Assembly: GCA_012839805.1 (NCBI GenBank)
Contig: DUMU01000010.1
Location: 1 to 64,000 of the forward strand
Length of the DNA: 64,000 bases
Reading direction: 5' to 3'
DNA from: Bacillota bacterium
Lineage (GTDB): Bacteria; Bacillota; Limnochordia; Limnochordales; DUMU01
In this document: positions 28,319 to 37,481 of the stretch, piece after piece
Position numbering within the stretch: position 1 is the stretch's first letter
Layout of the letters: every line of letters starts with the position of its first letter
The notes under the pieces: generated by a model
Told to the model about the DNA's origin: nothing
Databases searched by the model: none
Seen by the model: the letters and a program-made list of their open reading frames with translations, nothing else
Made by a program: the position numbers and the translations under genes

Positions 28319-29069
28319 GATCGTCCGACTGCTTTATGGCATCATCGTGAGCCTCGGGAATACCCTGGGCGTCATCCGGAAAGCGATACGGCGTAACCCG
28401 CGCCTTACCCGTGCCACCCCGGTCTTTCATGTGGACAGCCGGCCCGCCCTTCCCCCGCCGCTCACCGCGAGTGAAGAGGCCGAACTGCTGCACCGGCTGG
28501 CCGCGGGCGACCGGGAGGTACGCACCGCCCTGATCGAGCGAAACCTCCGGTTGGTCGTCTACATTGCCCGCAAGTTCGAAAACACCGGTATACCGGTAGA
28601 AGACCTCTTCTCCATCGGTACTATTGGGCTCATTAAGGCCGTGCAGACTTTCGACCCGGCCAAGAGGATCAAGCTGGCCACTTACGCGTCCAAATGCATC
28701 GAGAACGAGATCCTCATGTACTTGCGGCGCAACAGCAAAACCCGGGCGGAAATATCCATCGACGAGCCCCTGACCACGGACTGGGAGGGCAACGAACTGC
28801 GCCTCTCCGATGTGCTCTGGACGGAGAGCAACGTTTACAAACGGATCGACGACGAGGTGGAGAGGACGCTCCTCAACCACGCGCTCGCCCGGCTGAACCA
28901 GAGGGAACAGCTCATCATGGAGCTCCGTTTCGGCCTGCGAGACGGCGAAGAGAAGACGCAAAAGGAGGTGGCCGATCTCCTGGGCATCTCGCAAAGCTAC
29001 ATCTCCCGGCTGGAAAAACGAATCCTGAAAAAACTTCGCCGGGAGATGAGTCACGCTGCCAACTGGTGA
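28296..29069 (+). CDS. sigE: RNA polymerase sporulation sigma factor SigE (pro-protein)
   Basis: A 257-residue mother-cell sigma factor. A hydrophobic/basic N-terminal pro-sequence ([20 protein letters not shown]) anchors it to the membrane before SpoIIGA cleavage. Region 2 has [17 protein letters not shown] and [15 protein letters not shown], and region 4 [28 protein letters not shown] lies 10-12 bases before ATG 28296; ATG 28311 is an alternative. The start lies inside spoIIGA, so the two are coupled. It is convergent with ftsZ, only 19 bp from the ftsZ stop. Confidence 0.96.
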   Translation: MLRCAMRKIVRLLYGIIVSLGNTLGVIRKAIRRNPRLTRATPVFHVDSRPALPPPLTASEEAELLHRLAAGDREVRTALIERNLRLVVYIARKFENTGIPVEDLFSIGTIGLIKAVQTFDPAKRIKLATYASKCIENEILMYLRRNSKTRAEISIDEPLTTDWEGNELRLSDVLWTESNVYKRIDDEVERTLLNHALARLNQREQLIMELRFGLRDGEEKTQKEVADLLGISQSYISRLEKRILKKLRREMSHAANW

Positions 29070-29088
29070 AAAAGAACCTGGCCCGGCA

Positions 29089-30141
29089 TCACCGGCGGCG
29101 CAGGAAAGCGGGGATGTCGAGCTCGTCGCCGCTGAACGGCCGGATATCCAACCCTTCCCTGGCCCCCTCGGCATGGTCCTCGGAGACTCGCGCCTCGAAG
29201 CCGGTGGCGATCACCGTGACCCGGATTTCGTCCTGAAGGTTTTCGTCGATCACGGCTCCAAAGATGATGTTCGCCTCCGGATCCGCCGCTTCGGCCACTA
29301 TCTCCGCCGCTTCGTTCACCTCGAAGAGGCCCAGGTTGGAGCTGCCGGTAATGTTGAGCAGGATCCCCTTCGCCCCTTCGATCGAGGCTTCCAGCAGGGG
29401 ACTGGAGATGGCCGCCCGGGCTGCCTTCACGGCCCTATCTTCGCCCGTGGCTCGCCCGATTCCCATCAGCGCCGACCCGGCGTTGGTCATGATCGTTCTC
29501 ACGTCGGCAAAATCCAGGTTGATCAAGCCGGGGACCGTGATCAGGTCGGAAATCCCCTGCACCCCCTGCCGCAGGACATCGTCGGCCACCCGGAAGGCAT
29601 CGAGAATCGACGTTTTTTTATCCACGACCTGCAGCAGCCGGTCGTTGGGAATGGTGATCAGCGTATCTACGTTCTTCTTGAGCGCCTCGGTTCCCCGCTC
29701 CGCCTGCATCGCCCGCCGGCGCCCCTCGAACGAGAAAGGTTTGGTAACCACCCCTACGGTCAGCGCGTTGAGCTCCCGGGCTATCTCGGCCACGATGGGA
29801 CAGCCGCCGGTCCCCGTGCCGCCCCCCATGCCGGCGGTGATGAAGACCATGTCCGCCCCGGCCAGCGCTTCCCGAATCGCTTCCCGGCTCTCTTCGGTTG
29901 CCTTAGCTCCAACCTCGGGATTGGAGCCGGCTCCCAGACCACGGGTCAGCTTGCTACCCAGCTGGATCTTGATCTCGGCCTTGCAGGCCGCCAGGGCCTG
30001 GGCGTCGGTATTCATGGCGATGAACTGCACTCCCGCCAAACCCGCGTCGATCATCCGGTTGACGGCGTTGCTGCCCCCGCCGCCCACCCCGGCCACCTTG
30101 ATCTGGGCGAAATGAGTGTTCTCTTTTTCGAGTTCCAACAA
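29089..30141 (-). CDS. ftsZ: Cell division protein FtsZ
   Basis: The tubulin-like GTPase that forms the division ring. It has [16 protein letters not shown], the GTP signature [17 protein letters not shown]7-loop [11 protein letters not shown] and a C-terminal conserved peptide [10 protein letters not shown]. The 350-residue length is typical. A TTG start at 30141 (MLELEKEN) fits family N-termini and has GGGGGGAG five bases upstream; a GTG at 30156 is the alternative. The usual variable linker is very short here (about 25 residues). It is the last gene of the dcw run, with no ftsA upstream. Confidence 0.97.
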   Translation of the reverse strand: MLELEKENTHFAQIKVAGVGGGGSNAVNRMIDAGLAGVQFIAMNTDAQALAACKAEIKIQLGSKLTRGLGAGSNPEVGAKATEESREAIREALAGADMVFITAGMGGGTGTGGCPIVAEIARELNALTVGVVTKPFSFEGRRRAMQAERGTEALKKNVDTLITIPNDRLLQVVDKKTSILDAFRVADDVLRQGVQGISDLITVPGLINLDFADVRTIMTNAGSALMGIGRATGEDRAVKAARAAISSPLLEASIEGAKGILLNITGSSNLGLFEVNEAAEIVAEAADPEANIIFGAVIDENLQDEIRVTVIATGFEARVSEDHAEGAREGLDIRPFSGDELDIPAFLRRR

Positions 30142-30216
30142 CGTCGCTCCCCCCACCGTCGACCCGGGTCTTCCGGACCTGCCCGCCCAATGACCTAGTC
30201 CCCTTTATCTTGCTTT

Positions 30217-31041
30217 TCATTCCACAGAGCCTTGAGTCTTTCCTTCCTCCCGGCGAAGCACCACCCCCCGTGAAGACGACAGATCCACCACCCACCCGGC
30301 CCCCCGGGTGGAGATCTCGGGCCAGACCGCGGCCAACATGGATAAAGCCTTGGGAAACTCCTCCGGGGCCGCCGGAAGATCAATGGCCAAAAGCGAAGAG
30401 AGATAGAGCCGAACCCGCGCGGCCGGGCCCTCACCGGTAACATGTACTTCGGCGACCTTACCGGCCAGGGCCGCCGGCAAGGCCGTCACCGCCGCCAAAG
30501 CCACCTTGAGCTCCGGGTGTGTCAGAGGCACGCCCATGGTAGGAATCGGCAGCTCAAGTCCGGTGATAATGGGTAACTCCTTCTCTTTAGCCGGATCGGC
30601 CAGACCAAAAGGTATCCCCGCCTGATCCAGCGCGAGGAAAATGCTACCCGCGGGCAGCAAAGCCACCGCTTCCCGCTCGGTCACCCGGATGATGACCCGC
30701 GCGGGCCACTCTCGCTTTACCTCAGCCCTTAGAATCCGGGGATGAAGAAGAAGCCGCTCTCGGATCCGGGCTTCATCCAGCAAGACGATGGACTGGCCTG
30801 GCCGGACCCGTGCCAGCTCCCGCACCTGGGTGGCGGACAATACCCGTGTGCCCTCCACTACGATCTCACGCACCCCGAAGAGTGGTGAAACCAGGACGAG
30901 CAGCACCGCGACGAGCAAGACAAAAGAAGCGAGGGTAAGCCGCCACCCCGGGCTTGTACCACCGGAGGTCCTGGGCTCGGCGCCCGCCATCTTCCCTCCC
31001 GGAACCGCATGCAGGCCTTTTTCCTCTCCGACCTTGCTCAT
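30217..31041 (-). CDS. ftsQ: Cell division protein FtsQ/DivIB
   Basis: A 274-residue bitopic divisome protein. A cytoplasmic tail of about 35 residues and one membrane segment (LASFVLLVAVLLVLVSPLFG) are followed by the POTRA domain starting FGVREIVVEGTRVLSATQVREL, read in parts, then the beta domain REAVALLPAGSIFLALDQAG. It recruits FtsL/DivIC partners to the septum. Start 31041 has AGGAGGACACC at optimal distance; ATG 31071 also exists. It sits between murA and ftsZ, where murB and ftsA often lie in relatives. Confidence 0.92.
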   Translation of the reverse strand: MSKVGEEKGLHAVPGGKMAGAEPRTSGGTSPGWRLTLASFVLLVAVLLVLVSPLFGVREIVVEGTRVLSATQVRELARVRPGQSIVLLDEARIRERLLLHPRILRAEVKREWPARVIIRVTEREAVALLPAGSIFLALDQAGIPFGLADPAKEKELPIITGLELPIPTMGVPLTHPELKVALAAVTALPAALAGKVAEVHVTGEGPAARVRLYLSSLLAIDLPAAPEEFPKALSMLAAVWPEISTRGAGWVVDLSSSRGVVLRREEGKTQGSVE

Positions 31042-31115
31042 CCCTGGTGTCCTCCTGACACCCTCCTGCATAGGACCTCTGCGGCTTCAGGCCACCGGTC
31101 GCGGCAGTGCCGAAG

Positions 31116-32438
31116 TCATACTTCTACGCGGGCAATGCGTGCCCCCACCCCGGCCAACCGTTCCTCCAACCGTGCATAGCCCCGGTAGAGGTGGGTAGCC
31201 CCTTCGATCAGGCTTTCCCCTTCGGCCGCCAGAGCGGCGACGATCAGTGCCGCCCCTCCCCGCAGGTCCGCCGCCGCCACTTGCGCCCCCGTGAGGCGCT
31301 TTACCCCCCGCACCACCGCGGTACGGCCGTCGGTCCAGATGTCGGCGCCCATCCGGCGCAGCTCGCCCACGTATCCGAAACGGGCGGAGTGGACTTCGTC
31401 CGACACCATGCTCGTCCCCCGGGCCATGGCCAGCAGGGCGGTCATGGGGGGTTGTACGTCGGTCGGGAAACCCGGATATGGTAAGGCCCGGACCCGGGCC
31501 GGGCGGTAGCCCTCTTCGACCGCTCCCGCACCCCACACCCGCAAGGTTTCCCGATCCGGCCTCTCCCAGTGAACACCGATCTCGGTCATCTTGCTCAACA
31601 CCGCCTCCAGGCAGTATACCGGAGCCGGCCGGAGCGCCAGGTCACCTCCGGCCGCCGCCCCGGCCAGAAGAAAGGTCGCGGTTTCGATCCGGTCCGGCAT
31701 CACCCGGTATCTCCCGCCCCGCAAGCCCTCGACTCCCTCCACCCGGATGACTCCGGTGCCCGCACCGCTGACACGGGCCCCGCACTGGTTCAGGAACCGT
31801 TGCGCGTCCTCGATCTCCGGCTCCCGGGCCGCGTTGTGGATTACGGTTACCCCCTCGGCCAGCACGGCCGCCATCATCAGGTTCTCCGTCGCTCCCACGC
31901 TTGGAAAGTCGAGATAGATGTCAGTCCCGCGGAGCCGTTCGGCCTCTACCCGGATGAACCCAAACTCCTCAGCAACTTGTGCGCCCATCGCCCGCAGACC
32001 CTGCAAATGAAAGTCGATGGGGCGGGGGCCCAGCGAACAGCCTCCGGGCTGGAAGATCCGGATCCGCCCCCGGCGCGCTACCACCGGCCCCATCACCTGG
32101 ATACCGGCTCGCATCTCCCGTACCGGCTCTACGGGCGTCTCCTCCCCCAGTTCCCGGGCCACGATCCTCAGTTGATCTCCTTCCCGGGTCACCTCAGCAC
32201 CCAGCCCGGTCAGGATCTCGATCATCATCCGCACGTCCCGGATGTCCGGCACATTCTCCAAAACACACGGTTCAGCCGTCAAAAGGGCCGCCGCCATCAA
32301 CTTGAGCGCCGAGTTCTTGGCTCCCTGGATCTCCACTGTCCCCCGAAGCGGGCTGCCGCCCCGAATCCAGATGGCCTGCAAGGGCCAGCCACCCCCGTCG
32401 GCCGGCATTTCCCCTGCCGGCATACCTGACCGGCCCAT
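31116..32438 (-). CDS. murA: UDP-N-acetylglucosamine 1-carboxyvinyltransferase
   Basis: A 440-residue enzyme adding enolpyruvate from PEP to UDP-GlcNAc, the first committed step of peptidoglycan synthesis. It has the family start IQGAKNSALKLMAAALL and the catalytic Cys in the loop GGCSLGPRPIDFHLQG (fosfomycin-sensitive type). SVGATENLMMAAVLA and FPTDVQPPMTALLA follow. An unconserved leader of about 20 residues precedes the domain, so the start may be a little downstream. It occupies the slot between murG and ftsQ. Confidence 0.96.
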   Translation of the reverse strand: MGRSGMPAGEMPADGGGWPLQAIWIRGGSPLRGTVEIQGAKNSALKLMAAALLTAEPCVLENVPDIRDVRMMIEILTGLGAEVTREGDQLRIVARELGEETPVEPVREMRAGIQVMGPVVARRGRIRIFQPGGCSLGPRPIDFHLQGLRAMGAQVAEEFGFIRVEAERLRGTDIYLDFPSVGATENLMMAAVLAEGVTVIHNAAREPEIEDAQRFLNQCGARVSGAGTGVIRVEGVEGLRGGRYRVMPDRIETATFLLAGAAAGGDLALRPAPVYCLEAVLSKMTEIGVHWERPDRETLRVWGAGAVEEGYRPARVRALPYPGFPTDVQPPMTALLAMARGTSMVSDEVHSARFGYVGELRRMGADIWTDGRTAVVRGVKRLTGAQVAAADLRGGAALIVAALAAEGESLIEGATHLYRGYARLEERLAGVGARIARVEV

Positions 32439-32463
32439 TGTATGCAGCGCTAACTCTTTTGGC

Positions 32464-33651
32464 TCAAGACCGCGCCGCCATCCGGTGGGCCAGCTCCAAA
32501 ATGGCCTCGGTCGCCCGGGGACGGGCCATGCCCGCGGCCGCCTCCTTCATGCGCTCGAGGGTACCCGGCTGATCCAGGAGCGACTGGATCTCTCTTGCCA
32601 GCCGTTCACCGGAGAGCTCCTCATCGGCGACCAGGCGAGCGGCCCCCCCTTTTGCCAGCACCTCCGCGTTACGGCTTTGATGATCGTCGGCAGCAAATGG
32701 ATAGGGTACCAGGATGGCCGGCACCGCCTGCACCAGCAGCTCAGCCAGGGATAGTGCTCCCGCCCGGCTCACGGCCAGGTCAGCCGCGGCCAGGGCCAGG
32801 GGCATGGCTTCGAGGAAAGGTGCGATCAGCACGTTGCGGCTGCGAGTAAAACGTTGTTCACCTGTACCGGTGGGAACCCTCTCCTCATTGACTGCTCCCC
32901 GTGGGCCCTTACGGGAACGTTGGGCTTCTGCCCTCAAGGCCTGTACTACCTCCCCATAAGCGCGCTCCCCGGTAGCCCAGATCACTTGCAGGTCCGGCCG
33001 GCCTAGAAACCAGGGTAACGCTTCCTGAACGGCCCGGTTGATCCGCTGGGCTCCCTGGCTGCCTCCTGCGACCAGGAGCGTGCGGCAGCGACCGTCCAGG
33101 CGGAAAAAGCGCAGGCCCTCCTCACGACGAGCTGCCCGGACCTCCGGGCGTACCGGGTTACCGGTAACGACGAGCCGATCTCGCCAGGCCGCCGGGAAGT
33201 ATGAAATGGCCTCCTCGAAACCCAGCGCCACGTACCGGGCATACCGGGCGAGATACCGGCTCGTCCTCCCCGGCACCGCGTTCTGTTCTTGTAAAAGCAG
33301 GGGAACGTGACGCATGGCGGCGGCCAGTCCCACCGGCCCGCATACGTAGCCTCCGGTGGCGATCACCAGATCGGGACGGAACTGCCTAAGGAGCCGGAAC
33401 GCCTGACCCAGACCTCCACCGGCCGCCATCACGGTGCCCACGATGCTCCACGGCCGGGTACGGTGGAACGGCCGGCTGATCACGGTAGCGAAGGGAATGC
33501 CGGCCGCGGGCACCACCCGGGCCTCCAGCCCCCGTGCCGTTCCCACGTAGAGCACTTCGCTGCCCTCCCGGCGCAGCGCTTGCGCCAAGGTGAGTGCCGG
33601 GTACACGTGACCCCCGGTGCCACCACCGGTCACGATGACGCGCGGGCTCAC
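32464..33651 (-). CDS. murG: UDP-GlcNAc transferase (lipid II synthase) MurG
   Basis: A 395-residue GT-B glycosyltransferase that converts lipid I to lipid II on the inner membrane face. The N-terminal loop VTGGGTGGHVYPALTLA, second loop VIATGGYVCGPVGLAA and C-terminal VAGGSQGAQRINRAV and SRAGALSLAEL motifs are present. The GTG start at 33651 overlaps the ftsW stop (GTGA) and gives the conserved N-terminus. An Arg/Lys-rich insertion of about 25 residues (around residues 255-280) precedes NVLIAPFLEAMP. Confidence 0.96.
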   Translation of the reverse strand: MSPRVIVTGGGTGGHVYPALTLAQALRREGSEVLYVGTARGLEARVVPAAGIPFATVISRPFHRTRPWSIVGTVMAAGGGLGQAFRLLRQFRPDLVIATGGYVCGPVGLAAAMRHVPLLLQEQNAVPGRTSRYLARYARYVALGFEEAISYFPAAWRDRLVVTGNPVRPEVRAARREEGLRFFRLDGRCRTLLVAGGSQGAQRINRAVQEALPWFLGRPDLQVIWATGERAYGEVVQALRAEAQRSRKGPRGAVNEERVPTGTGEQRFTRSRNVLIAPFLEAMPLALAAADLAVSRAGALSLAELLVQAVPAILVPYPFAADDHQSRNAEVLAKGGAARLVADEELSGERLAREIQSLLDQPGTLERMKEAAAGMARPRATEAILELAHRMAARS

Positions 33652-34865
33652 GAGGTGTCTCCCCCTTGTCGAGCTATGTTCAATAACACTCCGGTGGCGG
33701 CCAGAGTCGTCACCAGCGAAGAGCTCCCGTAGCTCAGGAAGGGCAGCGTGATGCCGGTGACCGGCAAAAGGCCCGTTACCACACCGATATTGAGAAAGGC
33801 TTGCACTCCTACGAGTCCGGTCAGCCCCGCCGCCAGCATCGTCCCGAAGAAGTCGGGGGCACGTAAGGCAGCCCGCAAGCCGCGCCAGCAGTACAGGAAG
33901 AAGAGGATCACCACCAGCGAGGCCCCGAGAAAGCCGAGTTCCTCGCCGACGATCCCGAAGATGAAGTCCGTATGTTGTTCGGGCAGGTAGAAATACTTTT
34001 GCCGGCTCTGCCCGAGCCCGCTGCCGAAAAGACCCCCCGACCCCACGGCGAGGAGCGATTGAATGGTCTGGAAGCCCGTGCCCAGCGGGTCGGCCCAGGG
34101 ATCGAGAAAGCCGATGATCCGCCGCCAACGATACGGTTCCACCTTGATCAAGACAAAGATTGCCGGCACGGCCGCAAGGCCGGTAAGCCCCAAATGAAAC
34201 CCGTTAGCCCCGGCCGCAAACAGCATGACGGCGGTCAAAGCCCCGAGGGTGAGCCCGGTGCCTAAGTCGGGCTCCAGCATCACCAGACCGAACAAAACCC
34301 CGGTAATCAGAAGCGGAGGCAGATACCCCCGCCAGAATGACCCTATCTCCGGTCGCCGCCAGTCGAGCCAATGGGCCAGGAAGACTGCCAGGGCCAGCTT
34401 GGTAACCTCCGAAGGCTGGAGGTTCCACCCGCCCAAAGGGATCCACCGCTTGGCGCCGGCTATCTCCCTCCCCAAGAAAAGAACGGCGATGAGCAAAACG
34501 ACGGCGGTAGCCAGACCCGGCCAGGCCAACCTCCGCAGCCGGCGATAGTCGACCCGGTACAGCACGAACAGCGCGGCGAGGCCCAGAATCACCCCGACGA
34601 ACTGTCGCTTGGCATAGTACAACGGATCTCCCGTCTCCGTCCACGCCTGCACGGAACTGGCAGAGAAGACCATGACGAGGCCGATGGTGAGCAGTCCGAA
34701 GCTGGAAAGGAGGAGCAACGGATCGACCCGGCCCGGGACCGACCGGGCCGGCCGCAGGGCCAGCCCGGCTCCGGTTGCCCCGGCCCGCTCGAGGTCACCG
34801 GCCGGCCGCCGGTGACCGGCTGGAGCCGGGGAACCAACCATCCCTCCTCTCCGTACCGCCACCAT
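33648..34865 (-). CDS. ftsW: Peptidoglycan polymerase FtsW/SpoVE
   Basis: A 405-residue SEDS-family glycosyltransferase with about ten membrane segments. Key segments are FSASSVQAW, FVGVILGLAALFVLYRVDY, GAKRWIPLGGWNLQPSE, VMLEPDLGTGLTLG and LPFLSYGSSSLVTTL. It polymerises glycan strands with its partner class B PBP, here the SpoVD-like gene upstream. The first 45 residues are Arg/Pro-rich and variable. SpoVE and FtsW cannot be told apart on sequence alone. It is separated from mraY by 72 bp of repeats, where murD is usually found. Confidence 0.94.
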   Translation of the reverse strand: MVAVRRGGMVGSPAPAGHRRPAGDLERAGATGAGLALRPARSVPGRVDPLLLLSSFGLLTIGLVMVFSASSVQAWTETGDPLYYAKRQFVGVILGLAALFVLYRVDYRRLRRLAWPGLATAVVLLIAVLFLGREIAGAKRWIPLGGWNLQPSEVTKLALAVFLAHWLDWRRPEIGSFWRGYLPPLLITGVLFGLVMLEPDLGTGLTLGALTAVMLFAAGANGFHLGLTGLAAVPAIFVLIKVEPYRWRRIIGFLDPWADPLGTGFQTIQSLLAVGSGGLFGSGLGQSRQKYFYLPEQHTDFIFGIVGEELGFLGASLVVILFFLYCWRGLRAALRAPDFFGTMLAAGLTGLVGVQAFLNIGVVTGLLPVTGITLPFLSYGSSSLVTTLAATGVLLNIARQGGDTS

Positions 34866-34875
34866 AGAGTCCTCC

Positions 34876-34911
34876 CTTGTTTCTCTTGTTTCTCTCGTTT
34901 CTCTCGTTTCT
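34876..34911. repeat. Short tandem repeat (TTTCTCKTG-like) between mraY and ftsW
   Basis: Four tandem 9-10-bp units of TTGTTTCTC/TCGTTTCTC fill the gap just upstream of ftsW (GAGAAACGA-type on the coding strand). They lie where murD is absent relative to the common gene order. Confidence 0.7.
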
Positions 34912-34937
34912 GGCCGGCGTTCTGGTTCGCCGGTGCC

Positions 34938-35909
34938 CTAGCGCCCGAAGCCGTAGTATGCCAGGAGCCCGGTTACGGCGAAGAGAACGGCCACGATCCA
35001 GAACCGGACGACGACCACCGGCTCCGGCCGGCCGGCGAGCTCGAAGTGATGGTGGATGGGGGTCATCCGGAAGACTCGCCGGTGGAACGTCTTGAACGTG
35101 AACACTTGGATCATGACCGACAGGGTTTCCACAACGAAGATTCCACCGATGAGCGCCAGGTAAAGCGGCAGGCCTCCTAATACCGCCAGGCTCCCCAGGG
35201 CTCCCCCCAAAGCCAGCGATCCCGTATCGCCCATGAAGACCCTCGCCGGGTAGCCGTTGAACCACAGGAAACCCACGCACGCCCCCGCCAGGGCAAAGGC
35301 GAAAACCGCACCGGTCGGTTCGTGGCGCTCCCCGAGTAGCACTCCGAGGGCAAGGGCGCCAATGGCCGACGTTCCCGCGGCCAGCCCGTCCAGGCCGTCG
35401 GTCAGGTTGACGGCGTTGGAGGCGCCGACCACCACCAAGACCGAGAAGGGGAAATACAACCAGATCGGCAGCACCCATTCCTGGCCGCTGAAGGGAACGA
35501 GGATCGCCAGGGCATGAGCTCCCTGCTCCTGCAGGACCCAAAAAGCAGGCAGGAAGCCAAGTACCACCTGCCACAGAAACTTGACCCGGGCCCGTATTCC
35601 CAGCGACCGGTGATAGACGGCTTTCAGGAAATCATCGGTGATCCCCACCAGCCCGTACCCGAGCATGACCATCAGCAGCACCGCCGCCCGGGTCAGGTCA
35701 GGAGCCAGGAGGATGGTGGCGAGAGAGGTCGCAAGCAGCATGAGCACGCCGCCCATGGTGGGCGTTCCGGTTTTCTGATAGTGAGAGGTAGGGCCTTCCT
35801 GGCGCACCGTCTGGCGAGCCTTAAGACGGCGGAGAAAACCGATGGTAGCCGGCCCGAGGAACAGGACGATCAAAAGCGAGAGGACGAAAGCTGCCAGCAT
35901 CGGACCCAT
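34938..35909 (-). CDS. mraY: Phospho-N-acetylmuramoyl-pentapeptide transferase
   Basis: A 323-residue integral membrane enzyme with about ten helices that makes lipid I from UDP-MurNAc-pentapeptide and undecaprenyl phosphate. Signature elements are KTGTPTMGGVLML, DDFLKAVYHRSLGI (catalytic Asp pair), NAVNLTDGLDGLAAG and MGDTGSLALGGALG. TPIHHHFELAGRPE is the triple-His motif near the C-terminus. It is 6 bp downstream of murF on the minus strand. Confidence 0.97.
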   Translation of the reverse strand: MGPMLAAFVLSLLIVLFLGPATIGFLRRLKARQTVRQEGPTSHYQKTGTPTMGGVLMLLATSLATILLAPDLTRAAVLLMVMLGYGLVGITDDFLKAVYHRSLGIRARVKFLWQVVLGFLPAFWVLQEQGAHALAILVPFSGQEWVLPIWLYFPFSVLVVVGASNAVNLTDGLDGLAAGTSAIGALALGVLLGERHEPTGAVFAFALAGACVGFLWFNGYPARVFMGDTGSLALGGALGSLAVLGGLPLYLALIGGIFVVETLSVMIQVFTFKTFHRRVFRMTPIHHHFELAGRPEPVVVVRFWIVAVLFAVTGLLAYYGFGR

Positions 35910-35915
35910 CTCATC

Positions 35916-37481
35916 TCACTCCCCCGGCTCCTGCGGCTCCCCCGGCTCCGCCGGCTCCCCCGGCCCACCGCTCTCGCCCCGGCTTAACTCGGGCCGCCCG
36001 TCGCCGCCGCTTCCGCCGCTTCCGCCGCTTCCGCCGCCCCTGCCGCCCTCCTGGCTTGCGCCCGTCGAGCGCAGGTGGTCCGTTACGGTCTCCAGGGTCA
36101 TTGCCCGCGACCCCTTCACCAAAACCACGTCTCCCGGCCGCAGCAGTTCGCCGATACGCGCCGCGGCCGCCTCACTACTCCCGTGATGCTCCCAGCTCAG
36201 CCCCGCCGAAGCACGCCGGGCTTCTTCCCCGGTGAGCCGGCTCCACTCGCCGACGGTGATGAGGAGATCCACCTGCTGCCGGGCCACCTCCCGGCCCAGC
36301 TCCCGGTGGGCTTCCTCGCTCAACGTTCCGAGCTCTTTCATGTCGCCCAGTACCGCCACCCGGCGGCGCCGGCCGGAGGCGAGCACGGCGAGCGTTTCCA
36401 AAGCTACCCGCATCGAGGCGGGGCTGGCATTGTAGACATCCTCGATCAGCGTGATCCCCGGCGGAAGCTCGATGATCTGCAACCGCCGGGCGGGTGGCTC
36501 CATCCTTGCCAACCCGGCCTGGATGGCCGGCGCAGGAATTCCCAAGGCCAGGGCGGCGGCGGCCGCGGCCAGCGAATTCCAAAGCGCTGCCCTTCCCGGC
36601 AGGGGCACGCGGATGGGCAGGAGGGGCTTACCCCGGAAAACCAGCCGGTACTCCGTTTCCCGCCCGTCTCTCCAATCGACCTTCTCGGCGTAGACGTCAC
36701 TGCCGGCCTTTAGCCCAAAAAAGAGCACCTGCGCACCCCGGGCCGCCGGAGCCATGGCCGCCACCCGGGGGTCGTCGCCGTTTAGCACCGCCGTCCCACC
36801 TTCGGGCAGCGCTTCTATCAACTCCTGCTTGGCGCGGGCGATCGCCTCCATGGTTCCCAGAATCTCCAGGTGAACCGGTCCCACATTGGTGACCACCCCT
36901 ACCTCCGGCTCGGCGATGGCAGCCAGGCGCCGGATCTGACCGCTTCCCCGCATCGCCATCTCTACCACCAGGAAACGGTGCTGCGTCGAGAGTTCGCAAA
37001 GGGTGAGAGGTAGGCCGATCTCCGTATTGTAATTGCCGCTGGAACGGTGAGTGGGCGCCACCTGGCTCAGGATCGAGGCGATCATCTCTTTGGTCGTGGT
37101 CTTTCCGTTGCTCCCCGTCACGGCTACTACGACGGGGGCAACCTTTCGTTTGTACCAGCGAGCCAGCTCCCCGAGGGCATGGAGCGGCTGGGCCACGACC
37201 ACGCCGGCGGCCGGTGGCCGGCCCAGAGCTTCCCAGGCTTCGATCCAAAGCTGCTCTTTTCCCCGCTCCACCAGGCAGGCCACCGCGCCCGCCCCCAACG
37301 CCTGGCGCAGGAAAAGATGGCCGTCGGTACGCTCTCCCACCAGGGCCACGAAGAGGCTGTCCGGGGTGGCCGAGCGACTATCCACCGTCACGCTTTTCAC
37401 TTCGAGCTCCCCGGCACCGGGGGCCCCGATGAGCACCCCGCCGGTGGCCGCGGCTACGTCAGCGACCCGTACCCCTTGCAT
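35916..37481 (-). CDS. murF: UDP-MurNAc-tripeptide--D-Ala-D-Ala ligase
   Basis: A 521-residue Mur ligase that completes the pentapeptide. It has VAVTGSNGKTTTKEM (ATP loop), NYNTEIGLPLTL, VVTNVGPVHLEILG and LIEDVYNASPASMRVAL. Start 37481 restores the family N-terminus (VRVADVAAATGG) and has AAAGGCGG upstream. The last 45 residues are an unusual Gly/Ser-Gly/Pro tail built from 9-bp DNA repeats (about 35,925-36,045), probably recent slippage expansion. The start overlaps murE by 23 bp. Confidence 0.96.
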   Translation of the reverse strand: MQGVRVADVAAATGGVLIGAPGAGELEVKSVTVDSRSATPDSLFVALVGERTDGHLFLRQALGAGAVACLVERGKEQLWIEAWEALGRPPAAGVVVAQPLHALGELARWYKRKVAPVVVAVTGSNGKTTTKEMIASILSQVAPTHRSSGNYNTEIGLPLTLCELSTQHRFLVVEMAMRGSGQIRRLAAIAEPEVGVVTNVGPVHLEILGTMEAIARAKQELIEALPEGGTAVLNGDDPRVAAMAPAARGAQVLFFGLKAGSDVYAEKVDWRDGRETEYRLVFRGKPLLPIRVPLPGRAALWNSLAAAAAALALGIPAPAIQAGLARMEPPARRLQIIELPPGITLIEDVYNASPASMRVALETLAVLASGRRRRVAVLGDMKELGTLSEEAHRELGREVARQQVDLLITVGEWSRLTGEEARRASAGLSWEHHGSSEAAAARIGELLRPGDVVLVKGSRAMTLETVTDHLRSTGASQEGGRGGGSGGSGGSGGDGRPELSRGESGGPGEPAEPGEPQEPGE

